Shown: positions 9,653 to 18,988, counted from the stretch's first letter. The stretch: 64,000 nt of DNA from an uncultured Woeseiaceae bacterium (GCA_945788625.1 CALZMQ010000006.1:1-64000); one strand, 5' to 3'. Program-made: numbers and translations. The notes: a model not told the origin generated them from the letters alone.

Positions 9653-9794
9653 GACTCGAACCAGGCCGCTTGTTATTGAACGCAGTTCACACCGAAAACC
9701 ACGACTGGTTAACACTTTCGGCGCAAAATCCCGCTTTGACTGGCGGGCAGCCCCATTGGATGCCAAAAAAGGTACTGAACAACGGAGAGCTGTA

Positions 9795-10019
9795 ATGGCC
9801 TCGATCGCAAAAGACAATGTCAGTTACCGCCTGCTCGACAAACTGAGCAACCTCGTGATTTGCAGTCGCTGCCTGCGCGGCGGCATCGTCACACCCGTGC
9901 CACAGATCATCTCCGGGCGGCACTCGCTGACCAACGAATGCGCCGAGTGCCGGTCCCAGAACCCACGTCGCCAGGCGCAACGTCGCAAGCTCGCGAAACT
10001 GCTGACACTCCGCAACTGA
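9795..10019 (+). CDS. small zinc-ribbon protein
   Basis: 74 residues. Two CxxC knuckles (CSRC at the start, CAEC about 27 residues later) look like a treble-clef or zinc-ribbon site, followed by a strongly basic tail (RRQAQRRKLAKLL) suited to nucleic-acid binding. The ATG at 9795 is preceded by GGAGAG. It lies 53 bases upstream of thymidine kinase on the same strand. Its role is unknown. Confidence 0.65.
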   Translation: MASIAKDNVSYRLLDKLSNLVICSRCLRGGIVTPVPQIISGRHSLTNECAECRSQNPRRQAQRRKLAKLLTLRN

Positions 10020-10072
10020 ATCCGCGCCGATCCCGTGCATCGATTGCGTAGCGATGCCACAATACGCCGGCG

Positions 10073-10651
10073 ATGGCGAAACTCTATTTCTATTATTCCT
10101 CGATGAATGCGGGCAAATCGACCGCGCTTCTGCAGTCCAGCTACAACTACAAAGAGCGCGGCATGAACACGCTGATCCTCGCGCCGCGGCTCGACGATCG
10201 ATTCGGGGCCGGCAAAGTCGCCTCGCGCATCGGCATCGAAGCCGACGCGACGACGTTCGAAAAAGACACCGACCTGTTCGAGGTGATCGAATCCAGTTGC
10301 AAGCAGGAACCACTGCATTGTGTGCTCATCGACGAGGCGCAGTTCCTGACCCGCGAGCAGGTGTTTCAGCTCGGTGAGGTAACGGACAAGCTCTCGATAC
10401 CGGTGCTTGCCTATGGTTTGCGCACCGATTTCCAGGGCGAGCCTTTCGAGGGCAGCAAGTACTTGTTGGCCTGGTCTGACAATCTCAAGGAATTAAAGGC
10501 AATTTGCCACTGCGGCACGAAGGCCACCATGGTCCTGCGGCTGGACCCGGAGGGCAATGCCGTGACCGAGGGCTCGCAGGTGGAAATTGGCGGCAACGAT
10601 CGTTACATCTCGATGTGCCGCAAGCACTTCAAGGAACAGTTCTTCGCGTGA
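10073..10651 (+). CDS. tdk: thymidine kinase
   Basis: 192 residues, close to the ~200 typical of class II thymidine kinases. The ATP P-loop is SSMNAGKST (residues 9-17), the catalytic region is LIDEAQF (E88), and a C-terminal zinc site is formed by the CHC and CRKH cysteines. It phosphorylates thymidine to dTMP in the cytoplasmic salvage pathway. It converges with the ExeA/FHA gene, with six bases between stop codons. Family assignment is secure. Confidence 0.95.
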   Translation: MAKLYFYYSSMNAGKSTALLQSSYNYKERGMNTLILAPRLDDRFGAGKVASRIGIEADATTFEKDTDLFEVIESSCKQEPLHCVLIDEAQFLTREQVFQLGEVTDKLSIPVLAYGLRTDFQGEPFEGSKYLLAWSDNLKELKAICHCGTKATMVLRLDPEGNAVTEGSQVEIGGNDRYISMCRKHFKEQFFA

Positions 10652-10657
10652 GTGAAA

Positions 10658-11941
10658 TCAGGCCTGCGCAGTCGGCAGGTTCTCCGATGCGGCCGGCATG
10701 AGCTCGGTATTTTCCTGGGCGAGCAGATTGCGCATGTCTTGCAGGGTTTTCATGATCGCCGTGTCCGCGAATTCGACACCGTCCAGGCTGCCGCGCGAGG
10801 TAGCATGCGGATCGTTGAACTTGATCTTGTGGTGCCCGACCGTGATGACGTCATTGTGCATCAGCACGTGATTGGAGACGCGTTTCGCGTTCACAAAGGT
10901 GCCGTTGGTACTGTTGAGGTCCATCAGGAAGGTCGAGTTACCGTGCCGCACCAGCAACGCGTGATGTCGGCTGATGAACCGGCTCACGAGCGAGATATCG
11001 TTGTGATCGGAGCGCCCGATCAGCATGCGCGGTTTTTTCATCTCGAGATCGCCGATGACCTTGCCGTTGTTGGTGACGACCAATTGCGGTGCGTCGGTCG
11101 TAATCTCCAGATCCTGCTCCGCAAGCAACAACTCCTCTTCGTTCCATGTGCCGGTGGGCAAAGTCGGGTGCTCGACCTGGTCTGCCGCCAGCGGCAGTGA
11201 TTCCGCTCTCGCGAGCGCGAGCAACGCGAGCCGGTCGACGATACCGGGCCAGCCGCCCGAAGCCTCCCAGAGTACGTCGCAAACCGCGTCCGGGTATAAG
11301 CCCTCAGGTTCCATGCTACCGGCCGCAATCAGCTTACTGTGCACATAGCCGCGCGTCTCCTCGCGGGTCATTGGCCGCAGATGGAAGTCGTGCAATACGC
11401 GACTGGAGATCGGCTGCATCGCCGGGGCGCCCATCAGCGTGGCCAGCGACCGGTCGCTGACCAGGACGATCTTGATCGCGCTGCCGGTTCGAACGCGGAG
11501 TGCGGCCAGCTCGCAAAGTGCTCGCAAAGCACTTGGATTGAATTCGTGCACATTCTCGAAGATCAGGAATGGCGGCTCGTGCGATGCGGCCTGCTGCATG
11601 GCAAACACGCGCACCAGCCCCAGCAGTTCGTTGGCGGAATTCATGTCGACGGTGAAGCCGAACTGGCGCAGCACGGCCATCAGGAGATTGGTCGTGTTGA
11701 GCCCTTTGCCATCGACGAGCGCGACGCCGCAGTCTTCGTGCAGCGATGCGACAAAGGAGCGGATCAGTGTGGACTTGCCGGACAACGACGGCCCCTGCAG
11801 GAGCGACAGCCCCTTCGGGTTTTCGTAAGTGTCTCTCAGTACCTCGAGCGCGTCCCGTTCCGAGCTGTACGGCACGACCACCAACGGCCTGCCGTGCGTC
11901 GGGAAGGGTTGCTCGTTAAGGCCTGCGGTCCCCAAGTCCAT
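10658..11941 (-). CDS. ExeA-like AAA ATPase with C-terminal FHA domain
   Basis: 427 residues. Residues 1-250 are an ExeA/general-secretion-type AAA ATPase: it opens with PYSSERDALEVL, then Walker A GPSLSGKST (50-58) and a Walker B-like strand PPFLIFENVHEF (122-133). Residues ~300-380 form an FHA phosphothreonine-binding domain with the hallmarks IGR (G308-R309), SRHHA and NSTNGTFVN. ExeA-type proteins help assemble secretins in the cell wall, but here the peptidoglycan-binding domain is replaced by FHA, pointing to a Ser/Thr-kinase-linked role. It is divergent from the ccm operon. Confidence 0.85.
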   Translation of the reverse strand: MDLGTAGLNEQPFPTHGRPLVVVPYSSERDALEVLRDTYENPKGLSLLQGPSLSGKSTLIRSFVASLHEDCGVALVDGKGLNTTNLLMAVLRQFGFTVDMNSANELLGLVRVFAMQQAASHEPPFLIFENVHEFNPSALRALCELAALRVRTGSAIKIVLVSDRSLATLMGAPAMQPISSRVLHDFHLRPMTREETRGYVHSKLIAAGSMEPEGLYPDAVCDVLWEASGGWPGIVDRLALLALARAESLPLAADQVEHPTLPTGTWNEEELLLAEQDLEITTDAPQLVVTNNGKVIGDLEMKKPRMLIGRSDHNDISLVSRFISRHHALLVRHGNSTFLMDLNSTNGTFVNAKRVSNHVLMHNDVITVGHHKIKFNDPHATSRGSLDGVEFADTAIMKTLQDMRNLLAQENTELMPAASENLPTAQA

Positions 11942-12079
11942 AAGTAGTAACTCGCAATGTTTAAGTCGCGGTATAGTTGGTATTGTCTGCTTGCGGTCTT
12001 TTCTTATATGAAATTTCGACCGACGCGTTCAGTCTACGGTCGTGATTTAGTCATTGTAAACCAGAATTCGAGTGTATCC

Positions 12080-12108
12080 TTGATTTTCATGAGGACACGT
12101 GAGATAAA
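12080..12108 (+). promoter_or_regulatory. possible sigma-70 promoter for the ccm operon
   Basis: In the AT-rich 220-bp gap between the FHA gene and ccmA, TTGATT and GATAAA are spaced by 17 bases (each 4/6 to consensus), 53 bases before the ccmA start. Judged by eye only. Confidence 0.3.
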
Positions 12109-12161
12109 TCGAAAGTACATTAATTAACAATAATAACTAATTGTAAAACAAGGAAGTTTAA

Positions 12162-12821
12162 TTGTGCCCCCGAAACAGTCTGCCTTCGGCGACAGAGTGT
12201 AAGCTATTGACTGCAAAGTTATCCGCGGCCAATCTCACCTTAATCCGGGGCGAGAGGTGCCTCTTCGAAGGTCTTGATTTTGCGCTAGATAATGGCGGAC
12301 TCTTGTTGCTTGAAGGTCGCAACGGCTGCGGCAAGACGAGCCTCATGCGCGCCATTGCCGGGATGTTGAGCCTCGAAACCGGCGAAATTCACTGGAATGG
12401 CGTGCCTGTGCTGCAGCAACGGCAGACTTTTCACGGTGAACTGGTGTGGCTGGCGCATCGCACGGGCCTCAAATGGGACCTGACCATGGTCGAGAATCTC
12501 AAATTCGAGCGCTCGCTGCGACGGCAATCGGACCGCGACCCGGAGGAGGTGTACGCAAAGCTCGGCATCGAGCGCCTGAAGCGGCTGCCGCTACGCTCGC
12601 TGTCGGCCGGGCAGCAACGCCGCGTCGCACTGGCGAGAATGCTGCTGGCCGACGTGCCACTCTGGCTCATGGACGAACCGTTCACCAACCTCGACCGCGA
12701 GGGCAGGAAGCTGGTCATGGAACTGGTCGAGGACCATCTTGGGGCGGACGGAATGTGCGTCATGGCTGCCCACCAGGACGTCGAGATCGACGCGCCCGTC
12801 ACGAAGATACGAATGCAATGA
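12162..12821 (+). CDS. ccmA: heme exporter ATP-binding protein CcmA
   Basis: 219-residue ABC ATPase, first gene of the cytochrome c maturation operon. Walker A is GRNGCGKTS (52-60), the signature LSAGQ is at 146-150, and Walker B LWLMDEP has D170-E171. With CcmB it forms the ABC module that uses ATP to release holo-CcmE from the CcmC complex. The start is TTG with AGGAAG just upstream; a second TTG at 12207 is possible and would give a more usual N-terminus. Its stop overlaps the ccmB start (ATGA). Confidence 0.93.
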   Translation: MCPRNSLPSATECKLLTAKLSAANLTLIRGERCLFEGLDFALDNGGLLLLEGRNGCGKTSLMRAIAGMLSLETGEIHWNGVPVLQQRQTFHGELVWLAHRTGLKWDLTMVENLKFERSLRRQSDRDPEEVYAKLGIERLKRLPLRSLSAGQQRRVALARMLLADVPLWLMDEPFTNLDREGRKLVMELVEDHLGADGMCVMAAHQDVEIDAPVTKIRMQ

Positions 12822-13516
12822 CCGACGCGCACAAAGAACAACCATCGATTTTTTCCGGCCTTGCAGCGACGGCAAGGAGAGACCTGTTGCTCGCCTGGAA
12901 GCGGCCGGGTGACGTGCTGAATCCGCTGTTCTTCTTCGCCATGGTCTGCACCCTGTTTCCGCTGGCTGTCGGTCCCAGTGCCGAACAACTGGAGTTCAGC
13001 GGGCCCGGGGTTCTGTGGGTGGCGGCGCTGCTCGCCACGCTGCTGTCGCTCAATTCGCTGTTCGGCTCGGATTTCGAGGACGGCAGCCTGGATCAGTTGC
13101 TGGTCAGCCCACAGCCCCTGCCCGTGCTGGCGCTGGGCAAAACCGCCGCTCACTGGCTCACCAGCGGCCTGCCGCTGGTGCTCGTATCGCCGATACTGGC
13201 CATTACCTACCGGATGCCGATGTCGGTGGTCGGCGTCATGATGCTCACCCTGACCCTCGGCACCATCACCCTCAGCCTGCTGGGCTCGATCGGCGCGGCG
13301 CTAACGGTGGGTTTACACCGGGGCACGGCGCTTTTAAGCTTGCTGATTCTGCCGCTGGCCATGCCCGTATTGTTGCTTGGCGCGAATACCGTATCGCTGG
13401 CGGCAGGCAACGACGTGTATACAACCGGTATATGGGCGCTTGGCGCTTATGCCATAGCATCCTTGAGCCTCGCGCCCTACGCGACGGCTGCCGCATTGAG
13501 AATCAGTAACGAGTAG
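12818..13516 (+). CDS. ccmB: heme exporter membrane protein CcmB
   Basis: 232 residues with six hydrophobic helices. It opens with a soluble stretch and the conserved-looking RRDLLLAWKRPGDVLNPLFFF, and contains the family-type FEDGSLDQLL segment after helix 2. It is the transmembrane partner of CcmA. The start ATG overlaps the ccmA stop by four bases, indicating coupled translation. Length matches the family (~220). Confidence 0.94.
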   Translation: MTDAHKEQPSIFSGLAATARRDLLLAWKRPGDVLNPLFFFAMVCTLFPLAVGPSAEQLEFSGPGVLWVAALLATLLSLNSLFGSDFEDGSLDQLLVSPQPLPVLALGKTAAHWLTSGLPLVLVSPILAITYRMPMSVVGVMMLTLTLGTITLSLLGSIGAALTVGLHRGTALLSLLILPLAMPVLLLGANTVSLAAGNDVYTTGIWALGAYAIASLSLAPYATAAALRISNE

Positions 13517-13526
13517 AATCCCGCCC

Positions 13527-14276
13527 ATGTGGAAATTTTTTCATCAGTTGGCGTCACCGCCACACTTCTATCGCCTTGCTGCGGTGCTGTCGCCATGGCT
13601 GGCGGCGCCCGGCATTGCGTTAATTGCGTATGGGGTTTATGCCGGACTTTTCCTGGCCCCGATGGATTACCAGCAGGGCGACGCTTTTCGCATCATATAC
13701 GTGCACGTGCCCTCGGCTTACCTGTCGATGATGGCGTACATGATCATGGCCGTCAGCGGCGGTATCGGGCTGATCTGGCGCATCAAGCTGTCGCACGCAG
13801 TCGCAGCAGCCGCGGCACCCCTCGGTGCCGCATTCACGTTTCTCGCGCTGGCGACGGGCTCCATCTGGGGCCGGCCGATGTGGGGTACCTGGTGGGAATG
13901 GGGCGACCCCAGGCTGACCTCGGAGCTGATCCTGCTGTTCCTGTACTTCGGCTACATGGCCTTGCGAGCGGCTATCGACGATACCGCCAAGGCGGACAAG
14001 GCCAGTGCCGTATTGGCCCTGGTGGGCGTGGTCAACGTCGTCATCGTGCACTACTCGGTCGAATGGTGGAGTTCGCTGCACCAGGGGCAGACGCTCATGA
14101 AGAAAGGTGGGCCCGCCATGGACCCGGCGATGCTGTATCCGCTGCTCGCGATGATCCTCGGCTTCACGCTGCTATTCGGTTCTCTCTTATTGCGCCGCGT
14201 ACGAACCGAGGTATTGTTCCGCGAACGACGAACCCGGTGGGTACGTGAAATGATCCTGTCGCCGGAGGGTAGCTAG
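13527..14276 (+). CDS. ccmC: heme delivery protein CcmC
   Basis: 249 residues, six membrane helices. The periplasmic tryptophan-rich WWD segment is present (GRPMWGTWWEWGDPRL, about 115-130), flanked by the two heme-ligating histidines H60 (YVHVPSA) and H175 (VHYSVEWW). CcmC presents heme to CcmE and is needed for the covalent CcmE-heme adduct. It sits 10 bases after ccmB. Family and order in the operon agree. Confidence 0.96.
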   Translation: MWKFFHQLASPPHFYRLAAVLSPWLAAPGIALIAYGVYAGLFLAPMDYQQGDAFRIIYVHVPSAYLSMMAYMIMAVSGGIGLIWRIKLSHAVAAAAAPLGAAFTFLALATGSIWGRPMWGTWWEWGDPRLTSELILLFLYFGYMALRAAIDDTAKADKASAVLALVGVVNVVIVHYSVEWWSSLHQGQTLMKKGGPAMDPAMLYPLLAMILGFTLLFGSLLLRRVRTEVLFRERRTRWVREMILSPEGS

Positions 14277-14278
14277 CA

Positions 14279-14440
14279 ATGGATGCAATGAGCATGGGGA
14301 ATTACGGTGTGTATGTCTGGAGTTGTTTCGGACTGACGCTGGTAATGGTGCTGTTTTCCTATTGGCGGGCGCGCCTGCGCCACAAGCGGGTGTACCGGGA
14401 CATTGAAGTGCGCATCAAAGCGCTCGAGGAGCGCGAATGA
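14279..14440 (+). CDS. ccmD: small cytochrome c maturation protein CcmD
   Basis: 53 residues from the ATG at 14279. It has one transmembrane helix (VYVWSCFGLTLVMVLFSYW) followed by a basic/charged cytoplasmic tail ending KALEERE, the usual CcmD design. It starts two bases after ccmC ends, and its stop overlaps the ccmE ATG. CcmD stabilises the CcmABC-CcmE complex. Confidence 0.9.
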   Translation: MDAMSMGNYGVYVWSCFGLTLVMVLFSYWRARLRHKRVYRDIEVRIKALEERE

Positions 14441-14916
14441 AACCCAGGCAACAACGCATGCTGGCCCTCGGCCTGGCCGCCATCGGTATCGCGATCGCCG
14501 CGGCGTTCACGCTGCGGGCGTTCCAGGACAACATGATGTTCTTCGTGGAAATCTCGGACGTGGTTGCGGGCAACTACCCCAAGCAACGCAACTTCCGCAT
14601 CGGCGGCCTCGTCGTTGATGGCAGCGTCGAACGCGAGGAGGGCTCAATGGACCTGCGCTTCCGGGTGACCGACATGGCGTGCGAAATCCCGGTCAGTTAC
14701 GTCGGCGTGCTGCCGGACCTGTTTCGCGAAGGCCAGGGGGTTGTCGCGCATGGCCGTCTCGGTGAGGAGGGCGTGTTCGTTGCTGACAAGATTCTCGCCA
14801 AGCACGATGAAAACTACATGGCGCCCGAGGTTGCGGAATCACTGGCCAAGCACGTCGAGAACAAGACTGCACCATTGAGAGACGGCGTCTCGGAGTGTAA
14901 TCCGAATGATTCCTGA
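14437..14916 (+). CDS. ccmE: heme chaperone CcmE
   Basis: 159 residues: an N-terminal membrane anchor and a periplasmic OB-fold. The heme-attaching histidine is H123 in AKHDENYMAPE with Y127 as the axial ligand, matching H130/Y134 of the E. coli protein. It carries heme covalently from CcmC to CcmF/H. The start overlaps the ccmD stop and its end overlaps the ccmF start by 11 bases. Confidence 0.96.
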   Translation: MKPRQQRMLALGLAAIGIAIAAAFTLRAFQDNMMFFVEISDVVAGNYPKQRNFRIGGLVVDGSVEREEGSMDLRFRVTDMACEIPVSYVGVLPDLFREGQGVVAHGRLGEEGVFVADKILAKHDENYMAPEVAESLAKHVENKTAPLRDGVSECNPNDS

Positions 14917-16867
14917 AATAGGGCAGTTCGCCCTCATCCTCGCCTTGTCCCTGGCGATCTGCCAGGCCGTGTTGCCGCTCATCGGGGCGCACCGTAACGA
15001 CGCCGCCATGATGGGCGTCGCGCGAACCGCGGCCACCGGCCAGTTCGTGTTTGTGGCGATCTCTTTCGCGTGCCTCACCTGGGCGTTCGTAACCTCCGAT
15101 TTTTCGGTGCTGTACGTGGCCAATCATTCGCAGCTATCGTTGCCGACGGTGTACAAGATCTCGGCCGTGTGGGGGGCGCATGAAGGTTCGCTGCTGATGT
15201 GGATACTGATATTGTCCGCCTGGACGCTGGCGGTCTCGCGTTTCAGTTCCGGCTTGCCCGAGGCATTCGCCGCGCGCGTCATCGGGGTACTCGGCCTGTT
15301 GTCCATCGGCTTCCTACTGTTTGCTTTGCTGACGTCCAATCCGTTCGAGCGTCTCATACCGGCGGCGGCGGACGGCGCCGATCTCAATCCCCTGCTGCAG
15401 GACCCGGGACTCGCGATTCACCCGCCATTGCTGTACATCGGTTACGTCGGCTTTTCCGTCGCATTTGCCTTCGCCATTGCCGCCATGCTTACGGGCGACC
15501 TCGATCAACGAACGGCAAAGTGGACGCGACAGTGGACGACGCTTGCATGGTTGTTCCTGACGCTCGGTATCATGCTCGGCAGCTGGTGGGCCTATTACGA
15601 ACTCGGCTGGGGTGGCTGGTGGTTCTGGGATCCCGTGGAAAATGCGTCGTTCATGCCCTGGCTGATCGGCACAGCCCTGATCCATTCGCTGGCCGTCACC
15701 GAGCGCCGCGGCCTGTTCAAGAGCTGGACGCTGTTGCTGGCGATTACGGCGTTCTCGCTCAGCCTGCTGGGCACGTTCCTCGTCCGCTCCGGCATCATCG
15801 TTTCCGTGCACGCGTTCGCGACGGATCCGACGCGCGGATTCTTCATCCTCTCGTTTCTCGGCATCGTCGTCATCGGCGCCCTGGCCCTGTTTGCCTGGCG
15901 CGGTCCTTCGCTGGACTCGGACGCCGGGTTCGGCTTGTTGTCGCGAGAGACTTTTCTGCTGCTGAACAACGTACTCCTGGTCGTGGCCACGGCCCTGGTG
16001 CTCATGGGAACGCTTGCGCCATTGGTCATCGAGATGATGGATGGCAGCAAGATTTCCATCGGCCCCCCCTGGTTCGAGGTCGCGTTCCTGGTGCCCACGA
16101 TTCCGCTGGTGCTGTTGATGGGGCTCGGCATGAATACGGCGTGGCGTAAACAGGAACCAAGTTCGTGGCTCGCCGTGCTGCGCATCCCGGCTATCGCGGC
16201 AGTGCTGCTGGGTGTTCTGCTGCCGCTGATGTTCTACGGGCGCGTCAGCCTGATGCTGGCAGTCGGTTGCCTGGCGGCGTTCTGGATCATCGCCACGTCG
16301 CTCGTACAGCCGATTCGTTCACTGCGCCGCAAGGAAGGCGCGGCGGTTATCACTCGCTCGGCGCTCGGCATGTCGGTCGCGCACCTCGGTATGGGCCTGT
16401 TCGTGCTGGGCGTAACGATAACGTCGGCATTCAACATCGAGGCGGACCGGGCGCTGACGCCTGGTGAGTCGATCGAAGTTGGCGCCTTCGAGTTCGAGAT
16501 GCGCGAACTGCGCGACGTCGAGGGCCCCAACTATTCGGCCATCGAGGCCGTCGTCGAGATTCGCAGGGATGGCGAGTACGTCGCTACCGTGCGGCCGCAA
16601 AAGCGGCAATACCTCGTGCAGCAAAACTGGATGACCGAAGCCGGCATCTACGCGACCTGGAATCGCGACCTGTTTGTCGCACTGGGCGACCAGCTCGGTA
16701 ACGGCGCCTGGAGCGTGCGCGTGCAGTACAAACCGATGATTCGCTTCATCTGGTTTGGCGCGATCGTCATGGCGCTGGGCGGGCTGATAGCGGTCAGCGA
16801 CCGGCGCTATCGAGTGAAGGCCACGAAGGCCGAAAAAGTGAGCGGCACTGCGCCGGAGGCTGCCTGA
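14906..16867 (+). CDS. ccmF: cytochrome c heme lyase subunit CcmF
   Basis: 653 residues with about 13-15 hydrophobic helices. The WWD domain is WGGWWFWDPVENASF (235-249), and conserved histidines occur in AIHPPLLY (H172) and in the VWGAHEGSLL segment (H92). A periplasmic loop lies near residues 520-600 before the last helix. CcmF with CcmH transfers heme from CcmE to CXXCH motifs of apocytochromes. The stop overlaps the ccmG start. Length matches the family (~650). Confidence 0.96.
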   Translation: MIPEIGQFALILALSLAICQAVLPLIGAHRNDAAMMGVARTAATGQFVFVAISFACLTWAFVTSDFSVLYVANHSQLSLPTVYKISAVWGAHEGSLLMWILILSAWTLAVSRFSSGLPEAFAARVIGVLGLLSIGFLLFALLTSNPFERLIPAAADGADLNPLLQDPGLAIHPPLLYIGYVGFSVAFAFAIAAMLTGDLDQRTAKWTRQWTTLAWLFLTLGIMLGSWWAYYELGWGGWWFWDPVENASFMPWLIGTALIHSLAVTERRGLFKSWTLLLAITAFSLSLLGTFLVRSGIIVSVHAFATDPTRGFFILSFLGIVVIGALALFAWRGPSLDSDAGFGLLSRETFLLLNNVLLVVATALVLMGTLAPLVIEMMDGSKISIGPPWFEVAFLVPTIPLVLLMGLGMNTAWRKQEPSSWLAVLRIPAIAAVLLGVLLPLMFYGRVSLMLAVGCLAAFWIIATSLVQPIRSLRRKEGAAVITRSALGMSVAHLGMGLFVLGVTITSAFNIEADRALTPGESIEVGAFEFEMRELRDVEGPNYSAIEAVVEIRRDGEYVATVRPQKRQYLVQQNWMTEAGIYATWNRDLFVALGDQLGNGAWSVRVQYKPMIRFIWFGAIVMALGGLIAVSDRRYRVKATKAEKVSGTAPEAA

Positions 16868-17400
16868 TGGCTCGCTATATTGCGCTGCTCGTTGCGGCGG
16901 TTATATTGCTGGGGTTCCTCTGGTTCGGTCTGCTGCGCGGCGATCCTCGGGCGCTGCCGTCGCCGTACATCGGTAAACCCGCGCCCCTGTTCGTGCTGCC
17001 GACGCTGAAAGACCAGTCAAAGACGGTCGGCTCGGCCGATATGGCCGGCAAATTCACGCTGGTGAACGTATGGGCCACCTGGTGCGTTCAATGCCGGGCA
17101 GAGCACCAGTTCCTGATGGACCTCGCGGCCGAAGGCAGTATTCCCATCTACGGCATCAACTGGCGCGACACGCGGCCGGAGGCGCTGCGCTGGCTGCAGC
17201 AACTCGGCGACCCTTACGTGGCGTCCGGCTTCGATGCCGACGGAGTCGTCGGCATCGACTGGGGTGTTTATGGCGCACCGGAATCGTTCCTCGTAAGCGC
17301 CGACGGGGTCGTGCTCTTCAAGCAGCTCGGCCCGTTGAGCTGGGATATCTGGGAGCGTGACTTCGTCCCGCTGATGGCAGACGGAGGTGCCAGCCAATGA
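16867..17400 (+). CDS. ccmG: periplasmic thioredoxin CcmG/DsbE
   Basis: 177 residues: an N-terminal membrane anchor (5-23) and a thioredoxin fold with active site WATWCVQC (C73, C76), plus the family-type GINWRDTRPEALRWL and GVYGAPESFLV (cis-proline) segments. It reduces the disulfide of the apocytochrome heme-binding site. The start overlaps the ccmF stop, and the stop overlaps the ccmH start (ATGA). Confidence 0.95.
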   Translation: MARYIALLVAAVILLGFLWFGLLRGDPRALPSPYIGKPAPLFVLPTLKDQSKTVGSADMAGKFTLVNVWATWCVQCRAEHQFLMDLAAEGSIPIYGINWRDTRPEALRWLQQLGDPYVASGFDADGVVGIDWGVYGAPESFLVSADGVVLFKQLGPLSWDIWERDFVPLMADGGASQ

Positions 17401-17819
17401 AGCGATTTCTGATAGTCATGGCCGCCGTGCTGTTCACCGCACCGGCCTTCGCGATCGACACCAGCAAGGCATTTGACGATCCGGAGTTGCAGGCGCGTTA
17501 CGACAAGCTCATCTCCGAGGTGCGTTGCCTGAAATGCCAGAACCAGAGCATCAAAGATTCAAACGTATTCCTGGCCTCCGACCTGCGGCGGGAAATCCGC
17601 CGGCTCATCTCCGAAGGCAAGACCGATGCAGAGATCGTGGATTTTCTCGTGACCCGTTACGGTGAATTCGCCCTGTACCGTCCGCGTGCCAGCGGCAAGA
17701 CGCTGGTGCTGTGGATCGCGCCGTTTCTGCTCGTTCTGCTGGGCGGATTCGCGATGTTCCGCGTCGTTCGGCACCGCATGTCTCTGTCGATTGACGACGA
17801 GACCGTAAAAGAGGGGTAA
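17397..17819 (+). CDS. ccmH: cytochrome c maturation thiol-reductant CcmH
   Basis: 140 residues: a signal peptide, the RCLKCQNQSI active site (C44, C47), and a C-terminal transmembrane helix (LVLWIAPFLLVLLGGFAMF). This is the short, single-domain CcmH; the TPR part is encoded separately as ccmI just downstream. It forms the heme-lyase complex with CcmF. Confidence 0.95.
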   Translation: MKRFLIVMAAVLFTAPAFAIDTSKAFDDPELQARYDKLISEVRCLKCQNQSIKDSNVFLASDLRREIRRLISEGKTDAEIVDFLVTRYGEFALYRPRASGKTLVLWIAPFLLVLLGGFAMFRVVRHRMSLSIDDETVKEG

Positions 17820-17824
17820 AGGGA

Positions 17825-18880
17825 GTGACCTTTTGGATAATACTGGTCGTATTGTGTCTGGTCGCCGTCCTCTTCGGTGCATGGCCGCTGTACAAGACCT
17901 CACACCGGCTGTCGCCGCTGCTCGCGAGCGTCATCGTTTTTACCGTGGCCTTCTCATCCGGCCTGTACAGTTATGTCGGCAATCCGGATGCGAAATCGGG
18001 CGCGCAGCAGGACGGCTTGCCCGACATGGAGGCGGTGCTGGCGTCACTGTCGCAGCGACTCGACGAGAATCCTGACGACATCAACGGCTGGAAAATGCTG
18101 GCGCGTTCCTACATGACCCTGCAGCGCTACAACGATGCCGTGACGGCCTACGAGCGCATCATGGAACTGGAAGAGGGCCGTAATGCGCAGACCCTGGTGG
18201 ATCTCTCGCTGGCGATACTGTCGAGGGACAGCACGCCGATCGAAGGCCGCACGGCGGCCCTGATCGAAAGTGCCCTCGCGTTGGAGCCGAACAACCCGGC
18301 CGCGCTGTTTTACTCGGGGGTTGCCGCTGCCAATCGCAATGACATCGAACTCGCGGCCAGTCGCTGGGAAATCCTGCTGGGCCTGAGCCCGCCGCCGGAG
18401 ATCCGCGGCATCCTCGAGCAACGCATCGCCGAGTGGCGAGGCGAAGCGCCGCCGACAGGCGATCCTGCGGCCGGTACGCCTGCCGCAGCCGTGGCGGCCG
18501 AAGCGGCGTCATCGGATGCGCCGGCGGCAGATCCCGACGCCGTGGTGACCGCAAGAGTCGCGCTGTCCGAAGATGCCATTTCATCGATCACGGCTGACGC
18601 CAACGTCTTCATCATTGCCCGAGATCCGGCGCAACCGTCGCCGCCTATCGCGGTCTCCCGGATCCGCCTGTCCGAATTGCCGAGCGTGGTGTCGCTCGGT
18701 GACGCACAGTCCATGGTCGCGGGACGCTCGCTGTCGGGGTTCGAGGAATTCGAGTTACTGGCGCGCGTCTCGCTGAGCGGCAGTCCTTCTGCGACGTCGG
18801 GCGACTGGTTCGGAACCTTGCTCGTGCGCCCGGCGGAGAACAACTCTGTGTTCCTGGCTATCGACAGCCAGGTACCCTGA
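17825..18880 (+). CDS. ccmI: cytochrome c maturation TPR protein CcmI
   Basis: 351 residues from a GTG start with GGGAG-like sequence immediately upstream. Two N-terminal transmembrane helices (2-20 and about 31-50) are followed by a TPR domain (about 70-200, e.g. NPDDINGWKMLARSYMTLQRY) and an Ala-rich linker leading to a C-terminal beta domain (about 235-351). CcmI binds apocytochrome C-termini and hands them to CcmF/H. It is the last gene of the ccm operon. Confidence 0.92.
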   Translation: MTFWIILVVLCLVAVLFGAWPLYKTSHRLSPLLASVIVFTVAFSSGLYSYVGNPDAKSGAQQDGLPDMEAVLASLSQRLDENPDDINGWKMLARSYMTLQRYNDAVTAYERIMELEEGRNAQTLVDLSLAILSRDSTPIEGRTAALIESALALEPNNPAALFYSGVAAANRNDIELAASRWEILLGLSPPPEIRGILEQRIAEWRGEAPPTGDPAAGTPAAAVAAEAASSDAPAADPDAVVTARVALSEDAISSITADANVFIIARDPAQPSPPIAVSRIRLSELPSVVSLGDAQSMVAGRSLSGFEEFELLARVSLSGSPSATSGDWFGTLLVRPAENNSVFLAIDSQVP

Positions 18881-18889
18881 ACTCTGGCG

Positions 18890-18988
18890 ATGCCGGAGGA
18901 GATTGAATCCGCGTCGATGTGCTTTGCCTGCGGGCCCGACAACGTCCTGGTCGCCGAATGTGCGGCCAGTTTTTTATTGGAGCAGTAA
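18890..18988 (+). pseudogene. 32-codon frame resembling the N-terminus of a PaaI-type thioesterase
   Basis: An ATG frame between ccmI and the nitronate-monooxygenase gene reads MPEEIESASMCFACGPDN before diverging and stopping at TAA. CFACGPDN resembles the N-terminal block of many hotdog-fold thioesterases. The rest of such a gene is absent. It may be a decayed remnant, a short leader frame, or chance. The ribosome binding site of the next gene lies within its end. Confidence 0.2.
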
